The notes under the pieces are model-generated. The model did no database searches, was not told the DNA's origin, and saw only the letters and a program-made list of their open reading frames with translations. From positions 62,001-126,000 of the forward strand of contig JAZOTN010000008.1 of NCBI GenBank assembly GCA_045657665.1: DNA of 64,000 nt, written 5' to 3'. Shown one piece after another: positions 16,193-25,887 of the stretch (position 1 is its first letter; each line of letters starts with the position of its first letter). A program made the translations under genes and the position numbers. This DNA is from RUG12461 sp045657665 (GTDB lineage: Bacteria > Bacillota > Clostridia > Lachnospirales > Lachnospiraceae).

Positions 16193-17512
16193 ATGGAAAA
16201 CAATACAGTAATCAAAGTCAACGATGTCGTCAAAATGTATAAACTATATGATAAACCCATGGATCGCCTCAAAGAGGCGCTTTTTCCGGTGAAAAAGAAA
16301 CGCTATAAGGAGCACTATGCCCTGAACGGCGTTTCTTTTGACGTGAAAAAAGGAGAGACCGTCGGCATCATTGGCACCAACGGTTCCGGAAAATCCACGA
16401 TGTTAAAGATCATTACCGGCGTTTTAAATCCGACCTCCGGGAAGGTTTCCATTGACGGCAGGATCTCAGCCCTTCTGGAGCTGGGAGCGGGGTTTAACAG
16501 TGAGTATACAGGCCTTGAAAATATCTACCTGAACGGTACGATGACAGGTTTTACCGCCGAAGAGATCAACGAACGTCTTCAGGATATCCTGGATTTTGCG
16601 GACATCGGAGATTTCGTGCATCAGCCGGTTAAGACGTATTCCAGCGGTATGCTTGTCCGCCTGGCATTCGCCGTTGCGATCAACATTGATCCGGAGATCC
16701 TGATCGTGGATGAGGCACTTTCGGTTGGTGATGTGTTTTTTCAGGCGAAATGCTTCAAGAAATTCGAAGACTTTAAAAAGGACGGAAAAACCATCCTCTT
16801 TGTCAGCCACGATCTTTCCAGTGTTCAGAAATACTGCGACCGCGTTGTGCTCCTCAATAAAGGAAACAAGCTGGCGGAGGGTTCGGCCCGTGACATGATC
16901 AATCTCTACAAAAAGGTTCTGGTAAACCATCTTGCCGATACATCCCTTGATAATGCGGATAATCCGGCGCTGGAAGGGAAAGAAACCGCACCGGATCAGG
17001 GAAAGAATGCGGCCGGAAAAACCGGAGAGCGCTGGCGTGATCATTTTGAGGAAAATCCAAACCTCATAGAATACGGGAATAAGGAAGCGGAGCTGATCGA
17101 CGTAGCGATCGTGGATGAAACGGGAGAGTTCAATTCCAACATTGAAAAGGGAACGGACTTTACCGTGAAGAGCAAGATCCTTTTTCATCAGGACATTAAG
17201 ATGCCAATCTTCACGCTGACTTTTAAGGACATCCACGGGACTTCCATCACCGGAACCAACACGATGTACGAAAAGAAGGATGTCGCACTCGCAAAAGCAG
17301 GAGAGATCTATGTGGCGGAGTTTACACAGAATATGAACCTTCAGGGCGGCGATTATCTTGTTTCCATGAGCTGCACCGGATACGCGAACGGCGAGTTTAC
17401 GGTTTATCACAGGCTCTACGATGTTCTCCGGCTTACCGTGGTCTCGGATAAAGACACGGTCGGCTATTATGATATGAATTCAGAAGTAAAGGTAACAAAG
17501 GTTAAGGCATAA
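16193..17512 (+). CDS. wzt: ABC transporter ATP-binding protein with C-terminal glycan-binding domain (Wzt-like)
   Basis: A 439-residue protein. The start MENNTVIKV at 16193 is preferred over an in-frame ATG at 16145, which lies in the right part of the hairpin and adds non-homologous residues. Walker A is GTNGSGKS (61-68), the signature YSSGM (149-153), Walker B LIVDEA (Asp173-Glu174) and the switch His206. An Asn/Lys/Gly-rich linker (about 265-290) leads to a beta-sandwich domain (about 300-435) like the Wzt C-terminal domain, which in known systems recognises a terminal modification of the chain before export. The methyltransferase-kinase at 19014 is a candidate for making such a mark. The last base of its TAA overlaps the next ATG (TAATG). 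Confidence 0.92.
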   Translation: MENNTVIKVNDVVKMYKLYDKPMDRLKEALFPVKKKRYKEHYALNGVSFDVKKGETVGIIGTNGSGKSTMLKIITGVLNPTSGKVSIDGRISALLELGAGFNSEYTGLENIYLNGTMTGFTAEEINERLQDILDFADIGDFVHQPVKTYSSGMLVRLAFAVAINIDPEILIVDEALSVGDVFFQAKCFKKFEDFKKDGKTILFVSHDLSSVQKYCDRVVLLNKGNKLAEGSARDMINLYKKVLVNHLADTSLDNADNPALEGKETAPDQGKNAAGKTGERWRDHFEENPNLIEYGNKEAELIDVAIVDETGEFNSNIEKGTDFTVKSKILFHQDIKMPIFTLTFKDIHGTSITGTNTMYEKKDVALAKAGEIYVAEFTQNMNLQGGDYLVSMSCTGYANGEFTVYHRLYDVLRLTVVSDKDTVGYYDMNSEVKVTKVKA

Positions 17513-19002
17513 TGGTATTCAGCTCGATACAGTTTTTATGGATTTTTCTGCCGATCGTACTGATCCTTTATTGGCTCATCGGCGATCGGTTCGGTAATAA
17601 AGTCGGAAATGTCATTCTTCTCATCGCAAGTCTTATTTTCTATGCGTGGGGAGAACCTGTCTATATTCTTTTGATGCTCCTTTCCGTGACGGTGAACTAT
17701 GTGGGGGCGCTGCTGATCGCAAAAGCAGACCGGCATAGTGAAACGCCGGATTACCCGGCATCCGATACACCATCAGACTGGGCAAAGGTAAAGCACACCG
17801 GAAAAGCAAAACTGGCGGTGGTTCTGACTATTACGGTCAACCTTCTTCTGCTTGGGTACTTTAAGTATTTCGGGCTTTTTACGGATATCGTCAATGCCAT
17901 TGCCGGCGGAGAAGTGATCCCGATCAAAGAGATCGCGCTTCCTCTCGGTATTTCGTTCTATACTTTCCAGGCGATGAGCTATGTGATCGATGTATACCGA
18001 CGCAGTACCAACGCCCAGAAAAACTACGCGAAGGTACTTCTTTATATCTCGCTTTTCCCTCAGCTAATCGCCGGTCCTATCGTAAAGTACCGCGATATCG
18101 CGGAGCAGATCGATCACCGCACGCCGTCTCTGGAAAAGAAAACTTACGGTATTAAGCGTTTCATCTACGGTCTTTCCAAAAAGGTGCTCCTTGCGAACAC
18201 CTTCGGGGGCTATGCGGATGCGCTTTTCGGGATGACGGATGTGACGCTTTCCACGGGACTTCAGTGGCTGAAGATGATTTACTATGCTCTTCAGATCTAC
18301 TATGATTTCTCCGGCTATTCCGATATGGCCATCGGTCTCGGTGCCATGTTCGGCTTCGATTTCAAGGAGAACTTTAATTACCCGTTTATCTCCAGATCCG
18401 TGCGTGAATATTGGACGAGATGGCATATTTCCCTCTCCACATGGTTCCGGGAGTATGTCTATATTCCTCTTGGCGGAAGCCGGAAGGGAACTGCGCGGAC
18501 GTATCTCAACATCATCATTATCTGGGGTCTGACAGGACTTTGGCACGGAGCAAGTCTTAATATGGTGGCCTGGGGCCTCTTTTTCGGGGTGTTCCTCATC
18601 CTGGAACGGATCTTCTTCGGAAAAGCGTTGGATTGGCTGAAAGACCATCATCTCGGGATCCTTGGGTTATTCTACCGCTGGATCGTCTGCCTTTCCGCCT
18701 GGGCATTTTTCCGTGAGGAGAACATGGCGGCGTCCCTGGAGTCGCTGAAAGGAATGTTTACGTTTGTTCCCGGGCAGATCGGGATCGCCGACAGTGTGAA
18801 CGGGATCACGATCGTGACGATTATCGTGGGCGTACTGCTTTCCGGCTTTATTCAGAAATGGTTCCCGCGCCTTAAGGAACGGCTTTATGACAAAGAGAAG
18901 ATGTCGGTTTTGGAATTTATCTTTCTGATGGTTTTGCTTGTGATCTGTGTGATCAAGCTGATCACCAGTTCCTATAATGCGTTTATTTACTTCCGCTTCT
19001 AA
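17512..19002 (+). CDS. MBOAT-family O-acyltransferase (AlgI-like), copy 1
   Basis: A 496-residue polytopic protein of the membrane-bound O-acyltransferase family. It has the catalytic His345 in GLWHGAS and the RWHISLSTWFREYVYIPLGG block conserved with AlgI and DltB. It would pass acyl groups (usually acetyl) across the membrane to an extracytoplasmic SGNH transferase. A hydrophilic insert (about residues 70-95, HSETPDYPASDTPSDW) is missing from the close paralogue at 29809. It overlaps the Wzt gene, tying O-acylation to the export operon. Confidence 0.9.
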   Translation: MVFSSIQFLWIFLPIVLILYWLIGDRFGNKVGNVILLIASLIFYAWGEPVYILLMLLSVTVNYVGALLIAKADRHSETPDYPASDTPSDWAKVKHTGKAKLAVVLTITVNLLLLGYFKYFGLFTDIVNAIAGGEVIPIKEIALPLGISFYTFQAMSYVIDVYRRSTNAQKNYAKVLLYISLFPQLIAGPIVKYRDIAEQIDHRTPSLEKKTYGIKRFIYGLSKKVLLANTFGGYADALFGMTDVTLSTGLQWLKMIYYALQIYYDFSGYSDMAIGLGAMFGFDFKENFNYPFISRSVREYWTRWHISLSTWFREYVYIPLGGSRKGTARTYLNIIIIWGLTGLWHGASLNMVAWGLFFGVFLILERIFFGKALDWLKDHHLGILGLFYRWIVCLSAWAFFREENMAASLESLKGMFTFVPGQIGIADSVNGITIVTIIVGVLLSGFIQKWFPRLKERLYDKEKMSVLEFIFLMVLLVICVIKLITSSYNAFIYFRF

Positions 19003-19013
19003 GGAGCGCCTTT

Positions 19014-20663
19014 ATGATTCAGGATCAGCATCTGGACAAGGTTCTGCAGACCGTGCAGACACATAGAGAAGAAGAGTTCCCACGGGCAATCCTTGGTGCG
19101 AAGGACTGGTGTCATCTTTATCATCTCTCAAAAGCCAGGACGAATCTCATTGAGTGGATTCCGATCGGAAAGAATGAGGATGTTCTAGAGTTTGGTTCGG
19201 AATGCGGGGCTTTGACAGGTTTCCTTGCTGAAAAAGCCGGATCTGTGACGGCGCTGGAGCTGGATGCGGTAAAGACAGAGATCAACAGGACTCGTTACCG
19301 TTCCTATTCCAATATCACGTACTTGCAGGGTACATTTCAAACACTGAAAGATACTTGTGCGGAAAGACGGTTTGATAAGATCTTTCTGATCGGATCCCTG
19401 CCCCTTGCGGAGCTCTATCTGGAAACCAATACGGCCGGCGCATACAGAGAGTTGATCACCGAGGTGAAACAGCTGTTGAAACCGGAAGGGAGACTGATCC
19501 TTGCACTTCCAAATCGTCTCGGGCTCAAGTATTTTGCGGGTTGCCGCGAGGATTATTTCGGTGCGCCGTTTACAGGACTCGAGGATTATTATTATCATAA
19601 AGGGATGAGAACCTTCGGAAAAAAGGAGCTCTCGAAGCTCCTGGAAGAGACGGGGTTTCCGGAGCATACTTTCTATTATCCTTATCCGGACTACCGCTTT
19701 ATGACGCAGCTCTTTTCGGATGAGAGGCTTCCGAAGGAAGGAGAGCTTCACACGAACCTTGTTAATTTTGATCAGGGGCGGTATGTGTTTTTCGATGAAA
19801 CTAAGGTTTATGACGGCCTGGTAAAGGAGGATCTGTTCCCGGAGCTTTCCAATTCGTTTCTGGTGATTACCGGGAAACAGCCGGTTTCGGATCTGATTTT
19901 TGCGAAATACTCCTATGAACGGGCGGATTCCTTTACTCTTCGGACGGATCTTCGAAAAAGGAAAGAAACCGGGGAATGGTATGCGAAAAAATCCCCACTA
20001 TGCCCGAAAGCGGAGCCGCATGTGAAGAGCATTTCAAAGCTCAGCCGGGAGCTTGACAGTTTTTATCAGGGAAGTGGAATCGAAATCTGCCCCTGCAGTG
20101 AGGATGTTACATTTCCGTTCGTGTCAGGGCAGACCCTTCAGGAAAGGATCGAGAGCCTTGTAATAGCTTCAAGACATGATGAGATCGTATCTTTGATCAG
20201 CGAGTATTGCTCCAGAGTGAAAAAAAACTGCAAAGAGACCTTCCGGGAGACAAGAGAATTCCGAAAGGTCTTCGGGAACGTAAAGCTTCCGAAGGGTCTT
20301 CTTTGTGCGGATGTTTCGGATATTGATCTGATCTTTTCCAATATTATCCTGACAGAAAACAATACCTGGAAGGTAATCGATTACGAATGGACATTCCCCT
20401 TTCCGGTACCGCTTCATTTTATCCTGTATCGGGCTTTTTACTTTGCCTGTCATCAGATTCAGCCCTGCGAGGTGCTGTCTCTTTCCCGGCTTCTTCAAGA
20501 AGAGGGGATCACGGAAAGCGAACAGAAAGAGTATGAGAAGATGGAAGCATCTTTCCAATCCTATGTGACAGGCGGACAGATGCAGGAGAGGGATCTTCTG
20601 ATCCCGATCGGAAACGAGATCCTGCCGCTTGCCGATATGGACAGGGCTTATCGGGAGGCGTAG
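19014..20663 (+). CDS. Fused methyltransferase and kinase-like protein, WbdD-like chain-end modifier candidate
   Basis: A 549-residue soluble protein with AAGGAG before the ATG. Residues about 35-230 form a class I SAM-dependent methyltransferase: motif I LEFGSECG (58-65), then LELDAVKTE, and LKPEGRLILALPN. Residues about 290-500 resemble a kinase/aminoglycoside-phosphotransferase fold. DVSDIDLIFSN (433-443) is in the place of the catalytic loop with its Asn, and VIDYEW (Asp456) is the metal-binding Asp. A methyltransferase joined to a kinase, next to Wzm/Wzt, recalls WbdD, which caps the growing O-antigen end and so sets chain length. WbdD's long C-terminal coiled coil is not seen. The analogy is inference from domain order and position. 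Confidence 0.7.
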   Translation: MIQDQHLDKVLQTVQTHREEEFPRAILGAKDWCHLYHLSKARTNLIEWIPIGKNEDVLEFGSECGALTGFLAEKAGSVTALELDAVKTEINRTRYRSYSNITYLQGTFQTLKDTCAERRFDKIFLIGSLPLAELYLETNTAGAYRELITEVKQLLKPEGRLILALPNRLGLKYFAGCREDYFGAPFTGLEDYYYHKGMRTFGKKELSKLLEETGFPEHTFYYPYPDYRFMTQLFSDERLPKEGELHTNLVNFDQGRYVFFDETKVYDGLVKEDLFPELSNSFLVITGKQPVSDLIFAKYSYERADSFTLRTDLRKRKETGEWYAKKSPLCPKAEPHVKSISKLSRELDSFYQGSGIEICPCSEDVTFPFVSGQTLQERIESLVIASRHDEIVSLISEYCSRVKKNCKETFRETREFRKVFGNVKLPKGLLCADVSDIDLIFSNIILTENNTWKVIDYEWTFPFPVPLHFILYRAFYFACHQIQPCEVLSLSRLLQEEGITESEQKEYEKMEASFQSYVTGGQMQERDLLIPIGNEILPLADMDRAYREA

Positions 20664-20666
20664 TGT

Positions 20667-22079
20667 ATGCAGCTGCTTTCGGTAAGCTTTTTTCTGTTTT
20701 GGATGATTACGATAGTCTGTTATTATCTGATGAGGCGCGCCCAGTGGGTAGTGCTTCTTTTTGCAAGTCTGATCGGTTTCTTCTTGTTATCCGGAGGACT
20801 TCCTCTGATTATTCTGTCCGAGACTGCTGTTGTCTATCTGTATGGACGTTTCTCACTAAGAAGCCAAATATCAAGAAAAAGAGGATTGTTTGTTTCTGTC
20901 GGCGTTCTAGCACTGTTGTTAATTGTTTTTCGGCATGTTCTCAGTGATTTTCTGGTCGGGGATTTCAATGGCTTTTTCCCGCTGCTCGGTGTTTCATTCT
21001 ATACCATGACTGCAATTGCATATTGCGCAGATGTCAGTATGAAGAAACGGACACCGGAAAAGAATCCGGCAAAGCTTCTTTTAATGTTGGTGTATTTTCC
21101 GTCGATTCTGCAGGGCCCGATTCACCGTTATGAGCAGATTTCTTCCGAACTGTTTGCTTCCCATTCTTTTTCTCTTGATCATATGATTATGGGAGGGCTC
21201 CGGGCTTTGTTCGGATTGATGAAAAAACTTGTAATCGTTCCGAGACTTCTGGTATATACGGATGCCGTTTTCGGGAATCCTGATGAAGCGACCGTTTTTG
21301 GGTTGATCAGCGGAACCATTGTTTTTTTTATTGAGTTATATGCGGATTGGTCCGGGTATATGGATATTGTGCTCGGTATCAGTGAAACCTTCGGTATTCG
21401 TATGGCGGAAAACTTTCGCCGCCCTTTTTTCGCCGTGAGTATATCAGATGTATGGAAACGATGGCATATCACCTTAAGCAGGTGGTTTCGTGATTACATC
21501 TACATTCCTCTCGGGGGAAACAGAAAAGGAATGATCCGTACGATTATGAATGTTTTTGCTGTGTGGATCCTGACGGCACTCTGGCATGGTGTGTCCGGCG
21601 GATATCTGATGTGGGGGCTCTATTTTGCCATACTTTCTACGGTGGGGATATTCCTTCGGAAATATGCTATAATGAAAAGCAGAGTAAAAACCGGCGTCAG
21701 ATGGATGGCTGTTCATATACCGGTTACATGGCTTCTGACAGCTGCCGGCTTTTTCTTTTTTGCGGCAGGAAGTTTTTCCAACATAAGTCTGCTCCTTTCC
21801 GGCGCGCTGGCACATGAAGGGGTAGGAATACAGTCGTCTCTGACAACATGGGTGAACCTGAATGATTCCTTTGAAACGGTTGTTCTATGTGTGGGCCTGG
21901 TTTTGTGGTTCTTTGTGTCGTTTGCAGAGGAAAAAGGGATGGAGGTTCGTTCCCGGCTGATGAGAAGTCCTCTTCCGATCCGGTGGGCAATGGTGTTGCT
22001 CCTCATCTTTTATGTGATCCTGTGCGGAATGTACGGGCAGCAATATGATGCAGGCGCTTTCTTATATCAGGGTTTTTAG
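20667..22079 (+). CDS. MBOAT-family O-acyltransferase, copy 2 (divergent)
   Basis: A 470-residue polytopic protein. The catalytic His307 lies in ALWHGVSGGY and the family block KRWHITLSRWFRDYIYIPLGG is intact. LLGVSFYTMTAIAYCADV replaces the LPLGISFYTFQAMSYVIDV of the other two MBOAT proteins, so this is a more distant copy. It is followed directly by an SGNH-domain protein (22081), the usual acceptor partner. Together they form a second O-acylation module. Confidence 0.88.
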   Translation: MQLLSVSFFLFWMITIVCYYLMRRAQWVVLLFASLIGFFLLSGGLPLIILSETAVVYLYGRFSLRSQISRKRGLFVSVGVLALLLIVFRHVLSDFLVGDFNGFFPLLGVSFYTMTAIAYCADVSMKKRTPEKNPAKLLLMLVYFPSILQGPIHRYEQISSELFASHSFSLDHMIMGGLRALFGLMKKLVIVPRLLVYTDAVFGNPDEATVFGLISGTIVFFIELYADWSGYMDIVLGISETFGIRMAENFRRPFFAVSISDVWKRWHITLSRWFRDYIYIPLGGNRKGMIRTIMNVFAVWILTALWHGVSGGYLMWGLYFAILSTVGIFLRKYAIMKSRVKTGVRWMAVHIPVTWLLTAAGFFFFAAGSFSNISLLLSGALAHEGVGIQSSLTTWVNLNDSFETVVLCVGLVLWFFVSFAEEKGMEVRSRLMRSPLPIRWAMVLLLIFYVILCGMYGQQYDAGAFLYQGF

Positions 22080-22080
22080 C

Positions 22081-23607
22081 ATGAAAAAATGGGTGACACT
22101 TACTGCTTTTTTTCTTTTGTTTGCAGTACTGTTTTTGTTTCTGCAGGCTGTGTTCATGCCAAAATGGACAGAAGGTCTTGCAGCTACCAGCGTAATCGAC
22201 GGTTTTTATGCAGAGGATCCGGATTCGCTGGATATCGTTTTTTTCGGGACAAGCCATCAGGTTTGTGGAATCTCTCCGATGGAATTGTATGAAAAAACAG
22301 GGATAAAAAGCGCTGTTCTTGCGACCGGTAATCAGCCGATGCAGTCGACGTATTACTGGATCCGCGAAGCACATAAAACGCAGAAGAAGATGGTTGCGGT
22401 TGTGGATCTCTGGAGTCTTTTATTCCAGGATCAGGTGACGGATGAAGTGGTCCGGCAGTCCATTGATGACATGCATTTTTCCCTGAATAAGATGGAAGCG
22501 ATCGGGACGCTGGCCAAAACATACGGGATGGATCCTCTGGATCTTGTTTTTCCGTTGCTGCGTTATCACAGCAGAATGAAAGAACTGTCAGCAGAGGACT
22601 TTGCCTATCTGACAGAAGATCATCACCAACTTTGGAAGGGTCATTATCCGATTGCAGGATGTGCGAATATGCCTTATCAAGGCCTTTCGCAGGAATCGAT
22701 TGATGAGGTAGAGGAGATTCTTCCCGTAAAAGAAGAAAACGCGGAATATCTTTTGAAGACTGCGGATTACTGCAAAAAAGAGGAAATTCCTCTTGTCTTC
22801 ATCAAGCTTCCCGTTGCAACCTGGACACCGGAGCAACATCGGACACTTGCTGCATATGCTGAAAAAACAGGTGTAGATTTTTTAGACATGAATGTCAATC
22901 CGTACTATGACACCATCCGACTCGATCCGTCAACTGATTATCAGGGAGAAGATCATCTGGATATGATGGGAGCCGTCAAGGTGACAGATGCGATCGGAGA
23001 ATATCTTCTATCAGAAGAATATGTGACCCCGGGAAAAGAAACCGGTATCGTGACCGTTTCGGATGAGCGCTGGGAGAATGATATTCCAAAGCATGAGCAC
23101 GCATACCGGACACTTCATCTGCCGCTTGAAACCGATATTGACAAAATGTATGCCGATACGGCAGGTGACTCCGATTACATCGTGTTTCTAGGGTACCATG
23201 ACGCGGGGATTCCGGAATATACAAAAGCCTACGAAGAAGCAGTTTCGATTTTCGGTATTCAGCCATATGAGATCGAAAGCCGAAAGGCAAAGCTTGCAAT
23301 CATCGAATACGAAGGAAAGCAGTATCTTCATGAGATAACAGATGAGGAGACACTTTCGGTATCCGGGCTTCTGCAAAAAGGTCAGGAACCGTTTGGAAAA
23401 GGGCTAACGACAGATCTTTCTTATGACTTTTGGCTTCAGTCTGCGGAAAAGGACATCCGGATTGACGGAAAAGAATGCACGACAACAGGAGCCGTGGGAT
23501 TGCATGTGATCGTATATGGAATGGAAGAAGGAGAAACGGTCTGTGAAGTATGCTTTATTCCAGCCGGAGAAGAGGATGTGTACTGGCAGATCCGGGATCT
23601 GCCATGA
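22081..23607 (+). CDS. Membrane-anchored SGNH-type acyltransferase partner with extra C-terminal domain
   Basis: A 508-residue protein. The start at 22081, one base after the MBOAT stop, is preferred over an in-frame ATG at 22045 because the signal anchor (about residues 8-24) begins there. The SGNH block I reads FFGTSHQ with Ser58, and the distal block has Asp291-His292 in GEDHLDMMG, so a Ser-His-Asp set is present. Such proteins accept acyl groups from an MBOAT partner and place them on the glycan outside. The last about 170 residues form a separate domain (with YIVFLGYHDAG) that I cannot assign; its layout faintly recalls ILEI-type carbohydrate-associated domains, with low certainty. Confidence 0.75.
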   Translation: MKKWVTLTAFFLLFAVLFLFLQAVFMPKWTEGLAATSVIDGFYAEDPDSLDIVFFGTSHQVCGISPMELYEKTGIKSAVLATGNQPMQSTYYWIREAHKTQKKMVAVVDLWSLLFQDQVTDEVVRQSIDDMHFSLNKMEAIGTLAKTYGMDPLDLVFPLLRYHSRMKELSAEDFAYLTEDHHQLWKGHYPIAGCANMPYQGLSQESIDEVEEILPVKEENAEYLLKTADYCKKEEIPLVFIKLPVATWTPEQHRTLAAYAEKTGVDFLDMNVNPYYDTIRLDPSTDYQGEDHLDMMGAVKVTDAIGEYLLSEEYVTPGKETGIVTVSDERWENDIPKHEHAYRTLHLPLETDIDKMYADTAGDSDYIVFLGYHDAGIPEYTKAYEEAVSIFGIQPYEIESRKAKLAIIEYEGKQYLHEITDEETLSVSGLLQKGQEPFGKGLTTDLSYDFWLQSAEKDIRIDGKECTTTGAVGLHVIVYGMEEGETVCEVCFIPAGEEDVYWQIRDLP

Positions 23608-23613
23608 GGATGT

Positions 23614-25875
23614 ATGAGCAGTGAAACATTTTTCCTGGAAGAACTGAATAACGGCGAGATTTCTCTTCCGGAGGGAACAGAAGAAATCATCCTCCGGCCA
23701 AAAACGATCCCCTGCATTCTGAATATCCGGAAAGCGGAAGGCTGGTGCGGCTTCTGGTATGACCTTTCTTTTCAAACGGAAGGATGCCGACTGGGGCATA
23801 ACCTGTTTTTGATCCGGGATGAAAGAGAGGTCCTGGAGGCAGAGGATTTCCGCTTTCAGACAACGAAGTTTCGTCTGGAATACGAAACGGTGCCGGTGTC
23901 TTCTGAATCCGCCGAAAAGCTTTCCCATGATCTGAAGCGTCTTTTTGCGGAGCGGGATGAGTTGAAGGCAAAATGGAAATATCAGACGCAGGTCTATGAT
24001 GAAAAGGTGGAAGATGTCATCCGCCTGGAAAAGGACAAGGTGGAGCTGAATGAAGCGATTGAAGAGCTTCGCGGAGAGGTTTCTTTCTGGCGGTCGAAGT
24101 ATCAGGAGATGGAGGGATCACTTTCCTGGAAGATGACGGCGCCGGTGCGCTCAGCAAATGCCTCCGTGAAGAGACTGAAAGAGAGTTCTCCGATCCGAAA
24201 GGAAAAGAAAGCATATCTTCAGTATCTGGAAGAGCACAGGCAGCAAAAAAAGAGCGGAGAGATCCGTTTTTCCATTCTGATTGAATTAAAGGGTCTTCCG
24301 GAAACGGAACTGTTTCCGCTCGTATATCGGCTGCAGGAGCAGACCTATGACAATGCAGAGCTGATCTTTTCCGGTGGCGGGAGTCTTTCCCGGTGGCTTT
24401 CGGAAAAGGATCCGGATATTAAGGTTGTTTCCGATGCAGAGATGACATCCTTTGTGTCAGCTGCCACCGGCGATTATTTGACGATTTTTGATACGAAGGA
24501 CCGCCTGGAGCCGGATACACTTTTCCTTGTGGCGGAGAAACTGAAAGAGACCGGAGCGGATTTCATCTATACGGATTCTGATATGTTCGGAAACGCAGCA
24601 GGTGAAGAACCTCGCCTTTATAAGCCGGACTATTCGCCGGATTTCCTTCGAAGCTGCAACTATATCCGTGGTTTTTTCGCGGCGAGGAAAGAGCTTTTTG
24701 AAAAGATCGCGGTTGGAAATGAAGAGCTCGGCGGCCGGGCACATTACGGCCTGATCTTAAGGCTCGCAGAGCTTGCGGAAAAAGGAATTGCGCATCTTCC
24801 GGAAATCCTATATCATGAAGATTCAGAAGAACTTCCGGGAGTTTTTCTCGAAGCACAAAATGATGCCTCCCTTGCTGCATTAAAAGGGCATCTCCGGAGA
24901 ATGGGGCTTTCCGGCATCCCGGAAACAATTGATAAGAAAAAAGGGTATTATCATATCCGGTATGATCTTTCGGAGAAGCCGCTGATTTCTGTTTTGATCC
25001 CGAATAAGGATCATGCGGAGGATCTGAGACGCTGCATCGACTCGATCCTCCGGCTTTCCACATACCGGAATATCGAGATCGTAGTAGCGGAAAACAACAG
25101 CGCAAAGAAGGAAACCTTTGATCTATACCGGGAGCTGGAGAACGGGTATTCCGGCCGGTTTTCCAGGGTAGTGACAGGAGACGGCGGCAGAACGCTCACG
25201 GATACGGAGGCGGAGAACATCCCGATCCGCATTGTGAGATGGGAAGAAGGTTTCAATTTTTCCGCGATTAATAATTTTGCCGTTCCGGAAACAAAAGGAG
25301 AATACCTGCTCCTTCTCAATAACGACATTGAGGTCATTACGCCCGGATGGATCGAAGAAATGCTGATGTTTGCACAAAGGAAAGACGTCGGTGCTGTCGG
25401 TGCGAAGCTCTACTACATGGATGATACCGTGCAGCATGCGGGTGTGATCATCGGACTCGGCGGGGTGGCGGCGCATTCTCATCTTGCGTTTCCGAAAGAC
25501 TCGGAGGGCTATATGGGAAGGCTTCGGGTCGCGCAGAATCTTTCCGCGGTGACGGCAGCCTGTCTTTTGATGAAAAAAAGTGTATATGAAGAGATCGGCG
25601 GGATGGATCCCGGATACGAGGTGGCTTTTAATGATGCGGATTTTTGTATGAGGATCCGTTCCAAAGGGTACCGGATCGTGTTCACTCCTTTTGCGGAGCT
25701 TCATCATGATGAAAGCAAGAGCCGCGGAACCGAGGATACACCGGAGAAAGCTGAGCGATTTGAATCCGAGGTGCAGCGCTTTAAAAGGGAATGGCCGGAA
25801 ATCTTAAGGGACGGCGATCCCTACTATAACCCGCATCTGACGACAGACAAAGAAGATTTTGAGATTAAAGGATAA
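23614..25875 (+). CDS. Large GT2 protein: coiled coil, degenerate first GT domain, intact second GT domain
   Basis: A 753-residue protein. Residues about 1-95 are a beta-rich domain, about 105-175 a coiled coil rich in Glu/Lys (ending in SLSWKMTAPVR, a linker common in such proteins), about 220-430 a GT2-like domain and about 450-700 a second GT2 domain. The first domain has lost its usual LLDHDD (here IFDTKD, 291-296) but keeps TDSD (320-323). The second is intact: SVLIPNKDH, LLNND (Asp571) and FNDADF (672-677), as in rhamnosyltransferases of rhamnan clusters. It is the counterpart of the protein at 46690, where the first domain is intact and the second degenerate. It probably adds rhamnose or a neighbouring sugar on the cytoplasmic face. 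Confidence 0.8.
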   Translation: MSSETFFLEELNNGEISLPEGTEEIILRPKTIPCILNIRKAEGWCGFWYDLSFQTEGCRLGHNLFLIRDEREVLEAEDFRFQTTKFRLEYETVPVSSESAEKLSHDLKRLFAERDELKAKWKYQTQVYDEKVEDVIRLEKDKVELNEAIEELRGEVSFWRSKYQEMEGSLSWKMTAPVRSANASVKRLKESSPIRKEKKAYLQYLEEHRQQKKSGEIRFSILIELKGLPETELFPLVYRLQEQTYDNAELIFSGGGSLSRWLSEKDPDIKVVSDAEMTSFVSAATGDYLTIFDTKDRLEPDTLFLVAEKLKETGADFIYTDSDMFGNAAGEEPRLYKPDYSPDFLRSCNYIRGFFAARKELFEKIAVGNEELGGRAHYGLILRLAELAEKGIAHLPEILYHEDSEELPGVFLEAQNDASLAALKGHLRRMGLSGIPETIDKKKGYYHIRYDLSEKPLISVLIPNKDHAEDLRRCIDSILRLSTYRNIEIVVAENNSAKKETFDLYRELENGYSGRFSRVVTGDGGRTLTDTEAENIPIRIVRWEEGFNFSAINNFAVPETKGEYLLLLNNDIEVITPGWIEEMLMFAQRKDVGAVGAKLYYMDDTVQHAGVIIGLGGVAAHSHLAFPKDSEGYMGRLRVAQNLSAVTAACLLMKKSVYEEIGGMDPGYEVAFNDADFCMRIRSKGYRIVFTPFAELHHDESKSRGTEDTPEKAERFESEVQRFKREWPEILRDGDPYYNPHLTTDKEDFEIKG

Positions 25876-25887
25876 ACAGTTCATTTT

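Noticed and set aside
16466..17410. Minus-strand open frame (314 codons) opposite the Wzt-like gene
   Set aside because: No protein family features; the plus strand carries all ABC ATPase motifs over the same bases.
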